Virus record (IMG/VR): IMGVR_UViG_3300007514_000698
Span: 1-56,882 of that record
Length of the DNA stretch: 56,882 nucleotides
Direction: 5' to 3' (one strand)
From: a virus
Translations under genes and position numbers: made by a program
In this document: positions 49,486 to 56,882 of the stretch, piece by piece
Layout: every line of letters starts with the position of its first letter
Position numbering within the stretch: the stretch's first letter is position 1
The notes under the pieces: generated by a model
Seen by the model: the letters and a program-made list of their open reading frames with translations, nothing else
Databases searched by the model: none
Told to the model about the DNA's origin: nothing

Positions 49486-49514
49486 AGCTTATCAGAAAAC
49501 CCCATATATGTCAA
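49486..49514 (-). promoter_or_regulatory. Sigma70-like promoter P7 (minus strand)
   Basis: Minus strand: TTGACA (49514-49509), 17-bp spacer, TAAGCT (49491-49486). Consensus -35. Drives the array of small minus-strand genes. The 49515-49673 gap to P5 holds a G/C-rich patch and a CCCCT/AGGGG stem, with no gene seen. Confidence 0.85.
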
Positions 49515-49673
49515 GAGAAAAATGCACTTTTTTTCATTTATTTTTACTATGTCGCTAAGTCCTTTAAAAACAAGGAGTTATCCATTCGCCTTTTATTCTC
49601 CCCCCTATAATTCCCCTAAGTCCTTGTATCTAAAGGGGTTACGGAGAAAACGACGGGCCGCCACGCTTTTTCC

Positions 49674-49702
49674 TTGTATTAATTGGTAGAATAGTATAGG
49701 CT
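49674..49702 (+). promoter_or_regulatory. Sigma70-like promoter P5
   Basis: TTGTAT (49674-49679), 17-bp spacer, TAGGCT (49697-49702), in the CCTTGTATT context of P3. It diverges from P7. Confidence 0.55.
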
Positions 49703-49733
49703 GAGTATGTTAATAATAATTGAGGTAATTGAT

Positions 49734-49904
49734 ATGAAGTCTATGGTGAATGTTTTTAGATGGAATGAAAATCGCAATACCAGTTGTGTCGAAAAACGTG
49801 AGTATGATAGTTCTCGAAAAACTACCCTAGAGGATATTGAGAAAAGGCGTAGAATGAGAGATAAGAAGAATGTACAAAAGAGTTTTGTCGTTACATATAA
49901 TTAA
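49734..49904 (+). CDS. Small basic hypothetical protein
   Basis: Start 49734 follows TTGAGGT; 56 residues with a charged helix LEDIEKRRRMRDKKNVQKS. First gene behind P5. Unrecognised. Confidence 0.55.
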   Translation: MKSMVNVFRWNENRNTSCVEKREYDSSRKTTLEDIEKRRRMRDKKNVQKSFVVTYN

Positions 49905-49945
49905 GTATGTAACAATCCCCTGTAACTTAAGCGAAAGGAATTATA

Positions 49946-50074
49946 ATGCAATTAATGAAAGAGATTAAACAAGAGGTTTACCCTTTGACTGCTGAAGAAT
50001 TCAAACAGACTGAGAAGATTACCAATCAGGATGTTTTGATTATCATTAATGAAGCGGATGTTGAAGTAGAGTAA
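49946..50074 (+). CDS. Small acidic protein (42 residues)
   Basis: ATG 49946 after GAAAGGA. QEVYPLTAEEFKQTEK then VLIIINEADVEVE. Unrecognised. Confidence 0.5.
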   Translation: MQLMKEIKQEVYPLTAEEFKQTEKITNQDVLIIINEADVEVE

Positions 50075-50150
50075 ACAAGTGAAATTTACCGAAGTAAAAT
50101 CCCTTGAGTTGATCGTCAAGGAATGTAGGTAAGCTGAAATCACAAATATA

Positions 50151-50195
50151 GGGAGATGGGGAATTGCACACGAGGCCGCCCATCTCCCTTTTTTT
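50151..50195 (+). terminator. Rho-independent terminator
   Basis: Perfect 10-bp stem GGGAGATGGG/CCCATCTCCC (50151-50160, 50179-50188), then seven T. Closes the short P5 transcription unit. Confidence 0.93.
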
Positions 50196-50197
50196 AT

Positions 50198-50284
50198 TTA
50201 ATGTATTCCTGCCATAGCAGATAACAATTTTAAACCGTAGTATAGAACAACCCCTATTCCTACAATCCACAATATAGTTTTCAT
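50198..50284 (-). CDS. Tiny membrane protein (28 residues)
   Basis: ATG overlaps the methyltransferase stop by ATGA, behind GGGGGTG. One span (TILWIVGIGVVLYYGLKLL). Confidence 0.5.
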   Translation of the reverse strand: MKTILWIVGIGVVLYYGLKLLSAMAGIH

Positions 50285-51015
50285 GGACACCCCCATACGT
50301 TAAGTGTTATTAACCAGAATTTCCTACCCCCCGAAACATGAGGATTATCCCAACCATCTATAACGTATGGTTCTGGACACGGATTCCCTTCTTTATTCAT
50401 TGGTAATTTAAATCTGTATTTGCTTTTCTTTGTATAGATTAGATTATTGACATTTAAATCTTCATCATCATATCTAGTATATTCATAAGGACTTAATATA
50501 TTTTCTATACTTGATATAGATGGCAAACTACCTACCCCATTCATAGGGCCGTGATATATGTGATGAGGATGATAATCTTTTATTTGAAAACAAATGTCGT
50601 GGGAGAATTTATTTACAGCAGTTTCAAAAGCAACATATTGTTTAGAACTGTTAATCGTATTAACTAAGTCTCTTTTCCAGTTCCTTAAATTATAAGACAA
50701 TCCAAAGTGAATCACTAGGTCATATTGTTCTTTGAATTCCCAATGACCATCTTGGTCGAGAAGTGTTATGTTGGCATCGGGGTCTTTATCTAAAATAACT
50801 TCTAAACATTCAGCACGAGCATCGGTCATGGTAACGTCTGCACCTAGGCTCTTAAAGTATAATCCTACATTTCCAAATCCAGCACCTAGTTCTAAAATTG
50901 ACTTTCCTTCAAACCAATCTTTACCTAGAATGTTCTCTAGTTTTTTAACTCTTACTTTTCGCCACTCATTAAACCATCCGCCAAAGACTTCATTTTCTTC
51001 ATCTAGTATATTCAA
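50281..51015 (-). CDS. Class I SAM-dependent methyltransferase
   Basis: Motif I ILELGAGFGNVGLYF near residue 40, the acidic loop DVTMTDAR, and LVIHFGLSYNL as the motif IV region. 244 residues. The substrate is not evident; no DNA-methylase (N/D/S)PP(Y/F) motif is seen, so a small molecule or protein target is more likely. It overlaps the M15 peptidase gene by four bases. Confidence 0.82.
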   Translation of the reverse strand: MNILDEENEVFGGWFNEWRKVRVKKLENILGKDWFEGKSILELGAGFGNVGLYFKSLGADVTMTDARAECLEVILDKDPDANITLLDQDGHWEFKEQYDLVIHFGLSYNLRNWKRDLVNTINSSKQYVAFETAVNKFSHDICFQIKDYHPHHIYHGPMNGVGSLPSISSIENILSPYEYTRYDDEDLNVNNLIYTKKSKYRFKLPMNKEGNPCPEPYVIDGWDNPHVSGGRKFWLITLNVWGCP

Positions 51016-51419
51016 TAAACAAAAACTCCATTTGGTTTTTCACCATCAACGTCAACGTGGATAAACTCTTTGTGTACACCTAGTCTTGGAAAATACTTTA
51101 AAAGGATTTCTAGTAATTGTTTTCTTTCTTCCATACCGACACAACCCACATCAGCTGCTACACATTTAATATGTGAAGATGTATCTCTGCTTCCTATGGA
51201 ACGATTATGTTCTAAGCATCTTATGCCACTATTAATTCTGATAGGTTGTTTATAATCTCTACGAGCCATTTCTAGTTTTTGTACCAGTACCATATTTATT
51301 TGACCAGTACCACAGCCACATTGGCAATCGAATTCTTTTTTATTAAAATGCTCAGTTAATCTTCCTTGCCGTAGTTCTGTTTTGTTTCCTTCCATATCAT
51401 ATACGAAAGCGTTGGGCAT
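51012..51419 (-). CDS. M15-family peptidase (endolysin-like)
   Basis: The zinc site is visible: SSHIKCVAADVGC (His and Asp) and FIHVDVDG (His), with INSGIRCLEHN before it. This matches Peptidase_M15_3, which cuts peptide cross-links in the cell wall. 135 residues and no signal peptide, so a holin would be needed. A second lysin (SleB-like, 22429) is present. Confidence 0.88.
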   Translation of the reverse strand: MPNAFVYDMEGNKTELRQGRLTEHFNKKEFDCQCGCGTGQINMVLVQKLEMARRDYKQPIRINSGIRCLEHNRSIGSRDTSSHIKCVAADVGCVGMEERKQLLEILLKYFPRLGVHKEFIHVDVDGEKPNGVFVY

Positions 51420-51674
51420 TTATCGTGCCTTCTTGGATGCAAGTTCTAATGCTTTACTTGGAGATTTCTTATCAGCGTATTTGACTTTCTTTCCTGATTT
51501 GACAACCCATACCTCATAACCACTAGATGTCAAATTGAACTCCTCTATTTCCCATCCCTTTTTCTGTAATTCCTTGACATACTTTTCGTCAGACTTTTCG
51601 AGCATACCAAGAGTTACCGCCGCCTTGAAATTGAACTTTGCTTTTTCACTCATTAAATCTTTATACGTTTTCAT
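51420..51674 (-). CDS. Small basic hypothetical protein
   Basis: 84 residues: a helical half, then WEIEEFNLTSSGYEVWVVKSG strands and a Lys-rich end. AAAGGAA ribosome site, with a minus-strand TATAAATA about 32 nt upstream. Unrecognised. Confidence 0.6.
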   Translation of the reverse strand: MKTYKDLMSEKAKFNFKAAVTLGMLEKSDEKYVKELQKKGWEIEEFNLTSSGYEVWVVKSGKKVKYADKKSPSKALELASKKAR

Positions 51675-51705
51675 AGGATTCCTTTTAAACTATTAATGAT
51701 ACTAG

Positions 51706-51736
51706 TATTTATAATCTCGAAAAAGTCTTATAAATA
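51706..51736. promoter_or_regulatory. Divergent late promoters
   Basis: TATAAATA on the minus strand (51706-51713) faces the 51674 gene. TATAAATA on the plus strand (51729-51736) faces the 51742 gene, where +1 by T4 spacing is the A of the ATG. Confidence 0.6.
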
Positions 51737-51741
51737 GTTCC

Positions 51742-52191
51742 ATGAAATTATCACAAGCAATCAAACAATTTAAATCTGCGGATACTTATAAGAATCAGGG
51801 TAGTATTCATTGGTTCGTATGGTTATTAGAAAACCCGAACTCACCTATTGCTATGGCGGGTGCTGTGGATTTATATAACCATGATATTATTCATATCTTG
51901 CTGGATAGGGGCATGAACACCAAAGATGAAGCTATGGTCATAGGGTTTACAATGGGGAATTCAGATACTACCTCAGAATGGGTTAAGCGTTTGTTCTTAT
52001 TTTGTGCGAAATGGTTATATCCTGATGGGTATAGATTTCTGGAAGATGAGATTATCGAATACGAGAGGGGCTATGCTTATGGTCAATCTTTGAAAAGGCG
52101 GAACATTCATCTAGAAACATTTAACACCAGCGAGGATATTCGGGATATTAGAAAGCGATTTGGGATTAATTACATAGAAACAAGGAATTAA
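51742..52191 (+). CDS. Coq4-like protein
   Basis: The 149-residue product contains HDIIHILLDRGMNTKDEAM, a full HDxxH-x11-E motif, the zinc ligand set of the ubiquinone-biosynthesis protein Coq4. The start MKLSQAIKQFK is that of related phage proteins I recall. Coq4 organises or catalyses steps of ubiquinone synthesis. The phage role is unknown. It lacks a Shine-Dalgarno and begins on the predicted +1 of its late promoter. Confidence 0.65.
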   Translation: MKLSQAIKQFKSADTYKNQGSIHWFVWLLENPNSPIAMAGAVDLYNHDIIHILLDRGMNTKDEAMVIGFTMGNSDTTSEWVKRLFLFCAKWLYPDGYRFLEDEIIEYERGYAYGQSLKRRNIHLETFNTSEDIRDIRKRFGINYIETRN

Positions 52192-52224
52192 TTTAAATAT
52201 GCTATTAAAAATTAAGATAAGTTT

Positions 52225-52232
52225 TATAAATA
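52225..52232 (+). promoter_or_regulatory. T4-type late promoter (TATAAATA)
   Basis: Intergenic TATAAATA 15 nt before the next start codon; +1 at about 52238 gives a 10-nt leader containing AGAAGGT only partly. Probable. Confidence 0.5.
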
Positions 52233-52247
52233 AGAAGGTAACGTCAG

Positions 52248-52382
52248 ATGAAGGCAAAAGAGTTTACTAGAAAAGAGAGAATCAGGAAAGTTACATCTAT
52301 TGGGAATTCTGTTCGCTCATGTCCAAAGAACAAGCATAAGAGAAGATGTTGGAAAAGGTATAGAGGACAAGGCAGAAGATAA
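52248..52382 (+). CDS. Small basic conserved phage protein (44 residues)
   Basis: Lys/Arg-rich (KAKEFTRKERIRKVTSIGNS, then CPKNKHKRRCWKRYRGQG). I recall similar tiny proteins beside baseplate genes of marine T4-like phages. Likely nucleic-acid binding; role unknown. Confidence 0.65.
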   Translation: MKAKEFTRKERIRKVTSIGNSVRSCPKNKHKRRCWKRYRGQGRR

Positions 52383-52450
52383 TACTTGACCCAGCCGACA
52401 AGCATAAGCTAACATAAATCAAAATCGAATGTAAGGAAAAAGTTAATAAA

Positions 52451-52864
52451 ATGCCTATTTTTACCAAACCATTAAGTACGACAAATCGGACTTGGAGCGA
52501 TATAGATTTAGATTTTACATCCCATCCAGTAACAGGGGATATTAATAGGAAAAGGGGCGTAGAAGCTATTAAGAGATCAGTAAGAAATCTGATTTTGACC
52601 GATAAGTATGAACGTCCATTTAATCCAGAACTGGGAAGCGGATTGGCTGGATTATTGTTTGAGTTGGTTACACCGACAACAGCAACTGTTATTAAATTGC
52701 AGATTAAGGAATTACTAGAGAATTATGAACCTAGAATTATTCTTGATGATATTAAGATACAAGGTGATATAGACAGAAACGGATATTTCGTTACTTTAAA
52801 ATTTACACCAATTAATACAATACAGCCAGTCGTATTAGAGCTGTTCTTGGAGAGACTACGATAA
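52451..52864 (+). CDS. 25: Baseplate wedge protein gp25
   Basis: The GPW/gp25 family core is evident: SDIDLDFTSHPVTGDINRKRGVEAIKRSVRNLILT, then ERPFNPELGSGLAGLLFE and FVTLKFTP. 137 residues, typical. gp25 joins the inner baseplate to the sheath and has a sheath-initiator fold. Overlaps gp6 by one base. Confidence 0.95.
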   Translation: MPIFTKPLSTTNRTWSDIDLDFTSHPVTGDINRKRGVEAIKRSVRNLILTDKYERPFNPELGSGLAGLLFELVTPTTATVIKLQIKELLENYEPRIILDDIKIQGDIDRNGYFVTLKFTPINTIQPVVLELFLERLR

Positions 52865-54693
52865 TGCCAATATCAAATAAACTACGGATTACAGATTTAG
52901 ATTTTGAACAGATTAAAATAAACTTGAAGGAATATCTGAGAGCTCAAACTGAATTTGAAGATTATGATTTTGAGGGAAGTGGTCTAGCGATCCTTATTGA
53001 CCTTCTTGCATACAATACTCATTACATGGGTTACTATGCTAATATGCTTGCGAATGAAATGTTTTTGGATTCTTCCGCATTAAGAGAGTCTATCCTATCT
53101 CACGCAAAACACCTCAACGTATTTCCAACATCCAGACGTTCCGCATCTGCAATGCTAAACATGACCTTCTCTCCAAGTGGTGCTCCAACCGCTTTACTAA
53201 TCGACAAAGGAACAAGATTCACAACAAGTATTAATGGAATTAGATATGGATTTCTGACTCCAACATCTACTACTGTTCCGAGATCAGCAACTGGAACTTA
53301 CTCTGTTACAAATTTAAAAATAGTCGAGGGTCAGATATTACGAAGATCGTATGTTGTAAATGGTGCCGATCCAGAACAAAGATTTATACTTCCAAATACA
53401 AATGTAGATACCACAACTATTACTGTAACGGTACAAAAATCAGCAAGTGATACTACGTTAACGACATATAAAGATGCAACCAGTTTGGATGTTAATACTG
53501 TTAAGTCATCAGACAACGTATTCTTTTTAGAAGAAATAGAAGGAAGTACATACGAACTTTTCTTTGGTGATGGTTCTGTTGGTACACAGGTTGAGGATGG
53601 TAATATTATTTTTATTGAATATATTACAACTTTAGGAGCTGCAGCGAATCAAGCAAATGTATTTACTGCTGTTGGTACTGTTGCATCTTTAACATCTAAT
53701 CAATATATTTTAGAAACTTCTGTTGCGGCAACTGGTGGGAGTGAGAAACAATCAGATCGTTCTCTTAAATTTCAAGCACCTAAACTTTATTCCGCACAAA
53801 GACGTGCTACAACAAAAGAAGATTATAAAGCAATTATATTAGAACAAAGACCTGACATAGAATCTATAACTGTTTATGGTGGTGAGGATGCAGACCCAGT
53901 ACAGTATGGAAAAGTTTTTGTTGCTGTCAAACCATCTGGTAATAATACATTTAGTACAACAACAAAGGATGAAATCAAAACTACTATTCTTGATAAGGTG
54001 AATGTTGTTACAGTACAACCTGAGATAATTGATCCTATATTCTTTTATCTTCTAATAGATGCTACGGTAAACTATGATCCTGTTAAACTCTTAACTGATG
54101 CGGCATCACTTGAAATAAATATTGATACTTCTATCCAAAGTTATTTCCAAACAGATTTGGAAAAGTTCGATCAGAAGTTTAGATACTCACAGTTAGTTCA
54201 AGACATTGATCTTACGGATAGTGCTGTTAGGAATAATAAAACGAATATAAGATACCAACAAAGAATTGTACCAAATAATTTTAGTGTTGCTCAAACATTT
54301 ACGCAATACTTTACTAATGCATTGAAGAAGGGAAGTTTTGTTTCAACTTCATTTACAGGTGCTGATGGTAATACATATTCTTTGGTTGATGATTCTTCAG
54401 GAAATATTAAAGCTGCAAGAACAACAAGCGGTGTAGTAGATAGTCCTGCTGTATATTTAACACAACCAGACGGTACAAAGAATCAGGGAACGATTGATTA
54501 CGATACTGGAAAAGTAGAATTGAATGGATTGATTATTGCAACGATTTCGGATGGAACACAGACGGTTCGATTAACCGTTACACCCGAAGTAAACAATTCT
54601 GATATTATACCATTGAGGGAACAGGTTTTAACTTATGATGTTACAGATACAGAATCTATTAAAATAACCATGAACTCTGAGACAATAATCTAA
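52864..54693 (+). CDS. 6: Baseplate wedge protein gp6
   Basis: The 609-residue gp6 homologue starts with LRITDLDFEQIKINLKEYLR, continues GLAILIDLLAYNTHYMGYYANMLANEMFLDSA-type sequence, and has the GpJ-like block RATTKEDYKAIILEQRPDIESI. gp6 forms the iris ring of the wedge. Its stop overlaps the next ATG. Confidence 0.93.
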   Translation: MPISNKLRITDLDFEQIKINLKEYLRAQTEFEDYDFEGSGLAILIDLLAYNTHYMGYYANMLANEMFLDSSALRESILSHAKHLNVFPTSRRSASAMLNMTFSPSGAPTALLIDKGTRFTTSINGIRYGFLTPTSTTVPRSATGTYSVTNLKIVEGQILRRSYVVNGADPEQRFILPNTNVDTTTITVTVQKSASDTTLTTYKDATSLDVNTVKSSDNVFFLEEIEGSTYELFFGDGSVGTQVEDGNIIFIEYITTLGAAANQANVFTAVGTVASLTSNQYILETSVAATGGSEKQSDRSLKFQAPKLYSAQRRATTKEDYKAIILEQRPDIESITVYGGEDADPVQYGKVFVAVKPSGNNTFSTTTKDEIKTTILDKVNVVTVQPEIIDPIFFYLLIDATVNYDPVKLLTDAASLEINIDTSIQSYFQTDLEKFDQKFRYSQLVQDIDLTDSAVRNNKTNIRYQQRIVPNNFSVAQTFTQYFTNALKKGSFVSTSFTGADGNTYSLVDDSSGNIKAARTTSGVVDSPAVYLTQPDGTKNQGTIDYDTGKVELNGLIIATISDGTQTVRLTVTPEVNNSDIIPLREQVLTYDVTDTESIKITMNSETII

Positions 54694-56768
54694 TGGCAAA
54701 GGTAAATCCGAATCAACCATTTCATCCTACGTTTGATGAACGGATAAGTGTCAAGGTAGAGAATCAGCTTCCTGCTTTTATTACACAGGATCATCCTACC
54801 TTTATATCGTTTATGCAAGCGTATTATGAGTATATGGAACAAAAGGGGAAACCCTATGAGATCATTGGTAATTTAAATAATTACGCAGACCTCGGAAAAA
54901 CTACGGATGAATTTTTAAAGTATTTTAAAAGTCAGTTCGCAGTAGATATTCCAGAGATTGCATTTAACTCTGCTAACAAACCTCTTGCATTAAAACGATT
55001 AAGAGATTTCTATCGTGCAAAGGGTAGTGAGAAATCATTTGATTTTTTCTTTAGGTTATTATATAATCAGGAAATTGAATTGTACTATCCCTCTGTTGAT
55101 ATACTTAGAACCTCGGATGGTAGATATGATAAAAGTCAAATTGTTAGGTGTGTTGATGCGAGTGGTACAGACCAAGTATTTAATTTAATTGGAAAGAAAA
55201 TTACTGGATCGGTTTCTGGTGCAACTGCTCTTGTTGAATCTATATTAAAAGAGAGTGTTGGTTCTACATTGGTTTCAACAATTTATCTTTCTGGAACGAT
55301 TGGAATTTTTGTAGGTGGTGAAACAATAACAGATGGTAATATTACTTTTGATCTTGGAAAGATGTTAACGGAAGTAGAAGTAGTTGTTGCTGGAAATAAT
55401 TATCCTCTTGGGGCTACAGTTCCCATTAGTGGTGGTGGTGTCGTAAACTCTGGTGCTGTTTGTAAGATTGCAGAATTGAGTGAAGGATCAATACTGACTG
55501 TTACGATTGCTGATGGTGGAAGTGGTTATATTGTCGGTGATAAGTTTACAGTTGACGATACAAATGTTCTATCTATTAATGGTAGAAGCGCTAGTGTTAT
55601 TGTTAAAGCGGTAGATGGTTCTGGTGCAGTTACCGAAGTTGAATTGGAAAATACTGGAAGGGGTTATACTGGTATACCAGTTCTTACTGGTGGGAGTGGT
55701 GTTGGTTTTATTCCTACTATAGTTGGTTGGGATATTGGTGGTATTAAAAAGATAAGTATAGATAACAATGGTTTTGGATTTACCTCAGAACCAGATTTAG
55801 ACTTAACAGGACTTGGAGATGGAAGTGCATCTGCATTTGCTAGTGTAGGTGCTTATGTTGGAAATTATAATGTCGGGTTTACTGGTGATAAAGGATTTTT
55901 ATCTGCTAATAAATATATCCAAGATAGTAGTTATTATCAACTATATTCTTATGTAATTACTTCTGGCGAAACAATCGACAAATGGCGTAATTTTGTAAAG
56001 AGAGCAATACATCCTGCTGGTTTAGCATTGTTTGGTAGGTATCAATTAATATCAAACTTAAAAACTAATTTACGAATTACTGGAATACCACAGACATCTA
56101 AATATAAAATTATTTTCCATGATGGTTCGATTGAACCGCCAAAAATATTAAATTTGAAAATAGATTCATGCGAAGGTGTAACGTGGGTTGTTGATGGTGA
56201 AGATTATGATTTAATAGCTAATGCTGTAACTGAAACCGAGGATGATGGTTTACTAACTGGAATTATAGATGATGGTGAAGATTTTGAAACCATCACCGAG
56301 TTTGTTGGTGTTTATATTGAACCAACTAAATGTCAGATTTATGAGCAAGACTTAGGTATTCAGAAATTAGTTGATGGGGGATTTGATGATTATCTTTTTG
56401 TCGATATAGTTGCTACGAGGATGGGTAATTTTGGATTGATAGATGAAGCAACTACTAATCCACAAGACTATGGTTGGCTTGGACAAACCATGTCTTTTGA
56501 ATCACAGTTGAGGTTAGGCCCAATCAAACGAAGTTTAGATAGACTGAAATTTAATATGCAAGGTGGATATAGTCAGAAGTGGGGTGTTGTGGTAAATGGG
56601 TGGCAACAATCAGGAACATCTATTGAGTCTTTTAAGAATGACAAGGTTTCAGATTATATATTCTTTGCTGGAAGTAAACATAAGAAAGTAACAAACGCTA
56701 CAATAACACAGTTCGTAACGGCAGATGAGGCAAGTTGGCCTGCAAATACTACTCTGCCATTTTCATAA
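54693..56768 (+). CDS. Large baseplate wedge/structural protein (gp7 position)
   Basis: The 691-residue protein begins NQLPAFITQDHPTFISFMQAYYEYME and has LRDFYRAKGSEKSFDFFFRLLYNQEIELYYP, a block typical of a conserved virion protein after gp6 in T4-like marine phages. The middle has repeated Gly-rich strands (VTIADGGSGYIVGDKF, VELENTGRGYTGIPVL). It occupies the gp7 slot, but similarity to T4 gp7 is not visible, so I do not name it. Confidence 0.8.
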   Translation: MAKVNPNQPFHPTFDERISVKVENQLPAFITQDHPTFISFMQAYYEYMEQKGKPYEIIGNLNNYADLGKTTDEFLKYFKSQFAVDIPEIAFNSANKPLALKRLRDFYRAKGSEKSFDFFFRLLYNQEIELYYPSVDILRTSDGRYDKSQIVRCVDASGTDQVFNLIGKKITGSVSGATALVESILKESVGSTLVSTIYLSGTIGIFVGGETITDGNITFDLGKMLTEVEVVVAGNNYPLGATVPISGGGVVNSGAVCKIAELSEGSILTVTIADGGSGYIVGDKFTVDDTNVLSINGRSASVIVKAVDGSGAVTEVELENTGRGYTGIPVLTGGSGVGFIPTIVGWDIGGIKKISIDNNGFGFTSEPDLDLTGLGDGSASAFASVGAYVGNYNVGFTGDKGFLSANKYIQDSSYYQLYSYVITSGETIDKWRNFVKRAIHPAGLALFGRYQLISNLKTNLRITGIPQTSKYKIIFHDGSIEPPKILNLKIDSCEGVTWVVDGEDYDLIANAVTETEDDGLLTGIIDDGEDFETITEFVGVYIEPTKCQIYEQDLGIQKLVDGGFDDYLFVDIVATRMGNFGLIDEATTNPQDYGWLGQTMSFESQLRLGPIKRSLDRLKFNMQGGYSQKWGVVVNGWQQSGTSIESFKNDKVSDYIFFAGSKHKKVTNATITQFVTADEASWPANTTLPFS

Positions 56769-56783
56769 ATTTTAAAAAAGTAT

Positions 56784-56791
56784 TATAAATA
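56784..56791 (+). promoter_or_regulatory. T4-type late promoter (TATAAATA)
   Basis: Intergenic TATAAATA 33 nt upstream of the final gene, which has AAAGGA before its ATG. Good context for a late structural gene. Confidence 0.65.
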
Positions 56792-56824
56792 TACAAAGAC
56801 AAACATTAAAAGGAAAATGTAATT

Positions 56825-56882
56825 ATGAGTGCTATAATCCATAACAGTTTTAGAAAATACAATGCAGATAACTTTATCACAT
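56825..56882 (+). CDS. 8: gp8-like baseplate wedge protein (5' end only)
   Basis: Only 19 residues lie in the window (SAIIHNSFRKYNADNFIT). The start resembles gp8-like wedge proteins of marine T4-like phages, and the position after gp25-gp6-wedge fits. Truncated by the window edge. Confidence 0.6.
   Translation, partial: MSAIIHNSFRKYNADNFIT

Overview
The window is about 57 kb of an AT-rich T4-like myovirus genome. The T4 homologues include RNase H, the gp32 single-strand binding protein, the gp33 late-transcription coactivator, dNMP kinase, head-completion nuclease gp4, and baseplate or tail proteins gp5, gp6, gp25, gp26, gp27, gp48, gp53 and gp54. Gene order and family content resemble marine T4-like phages such as cyanophages and SAR11/SAR116-type myophages. 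They include gp5 without a lysozyme domain, purC, pterin carbinolamine dehydratase, 2OG-Fe(II) oxygenases, a HesB/IscA protein and a ClpP-like protease. A circularly permuted two-piece tmRNA gene and exported proteins that need a Gram-negative envelope suggest a proteobacterial host, probably an alphaproteobacterium. That host call is inference.

Layout. (1) About 0-6.4 kb: nucleotide and DNA metabolism (dCMP deaminase, RNase H, an MGME1/RecB-like exonuclease), with a SprT-like metallopeptidase and an exported DegP-like protease. (2) 6.4-14.2 kb: a DruA/DUF4338-like protein, two consecutive glycosyltransferase-like genes, an IscA-type Fe-S protein, an aldehyde dehydrogenase, a ferredoxin, two 2OG oxygenases and tRNA-Thr. 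(3) 14.6-21.7 kb: the most unusual block. It holds an SbmA/BacA-like inner-membrane transporter, then a dNMP kinase, then a three-gene envelope cassette: an outer-membrane beta-barrel, a 941-residue secreted protein with a c-type haem site, and a periplasmic cupredoxin-like protein. (4) 21.7-24.8 kb: permuted tmRNA, tRNA-Gly, a SleB-like lysin, a ClpP-like protease, gp33, gp32 and a branched terminator RNA. (5) 24.8-30.1 kb, minus strand: tail and head completion genes, including a lysozyme-tipped tape-measure-like protein and a probable -1 frameshift joining gp26 to a gp51-like extension. (6) 30.2-39.8 kb, plus strand: tail hub, spike and PAAR tip, then small membrane and exported proteins. 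(7) 39.9-44.4 kb: purC, three 2OG oxygenases, pterin dehydratase, a NifU-type scaffold, a cyclic-nucleotide-binding domain and 5-formyl-THF cyclo-ligase. (8) 44.35-49.5 kb: a minus-strand array of tiny early-type genes with two strong sigma70-like promoters and an unexplained 377-nt gene-free segment. (9) 49.7-56.9 kb: a methyltransferase, an M15 peptidase, a Coq4-like protein, then baseplate wedge genes gp25, gp6, a large wedge protein and the start of a gp8-like gene.

Regulation visible in sequence. Seven sigma70-like promoters have exactly 17-bp spacers and -35 boxes of TTACAT, TTGTAT or TTGACA. Several intergenic TATAAATA boxes of T4 late type precede structural genes, which fits the presence of gp33. 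Three promoters place the predicted +1 on or one base before the start codon, suggesting leaderless messages.

How the genes may work together (inference). Besides building a T4-like virion, the phage carries a wide auxiliary set. It appears aimed at Fe-S and one-carbon metabolism, envelope redox or transport functions, and possibly glycosylated DNA.
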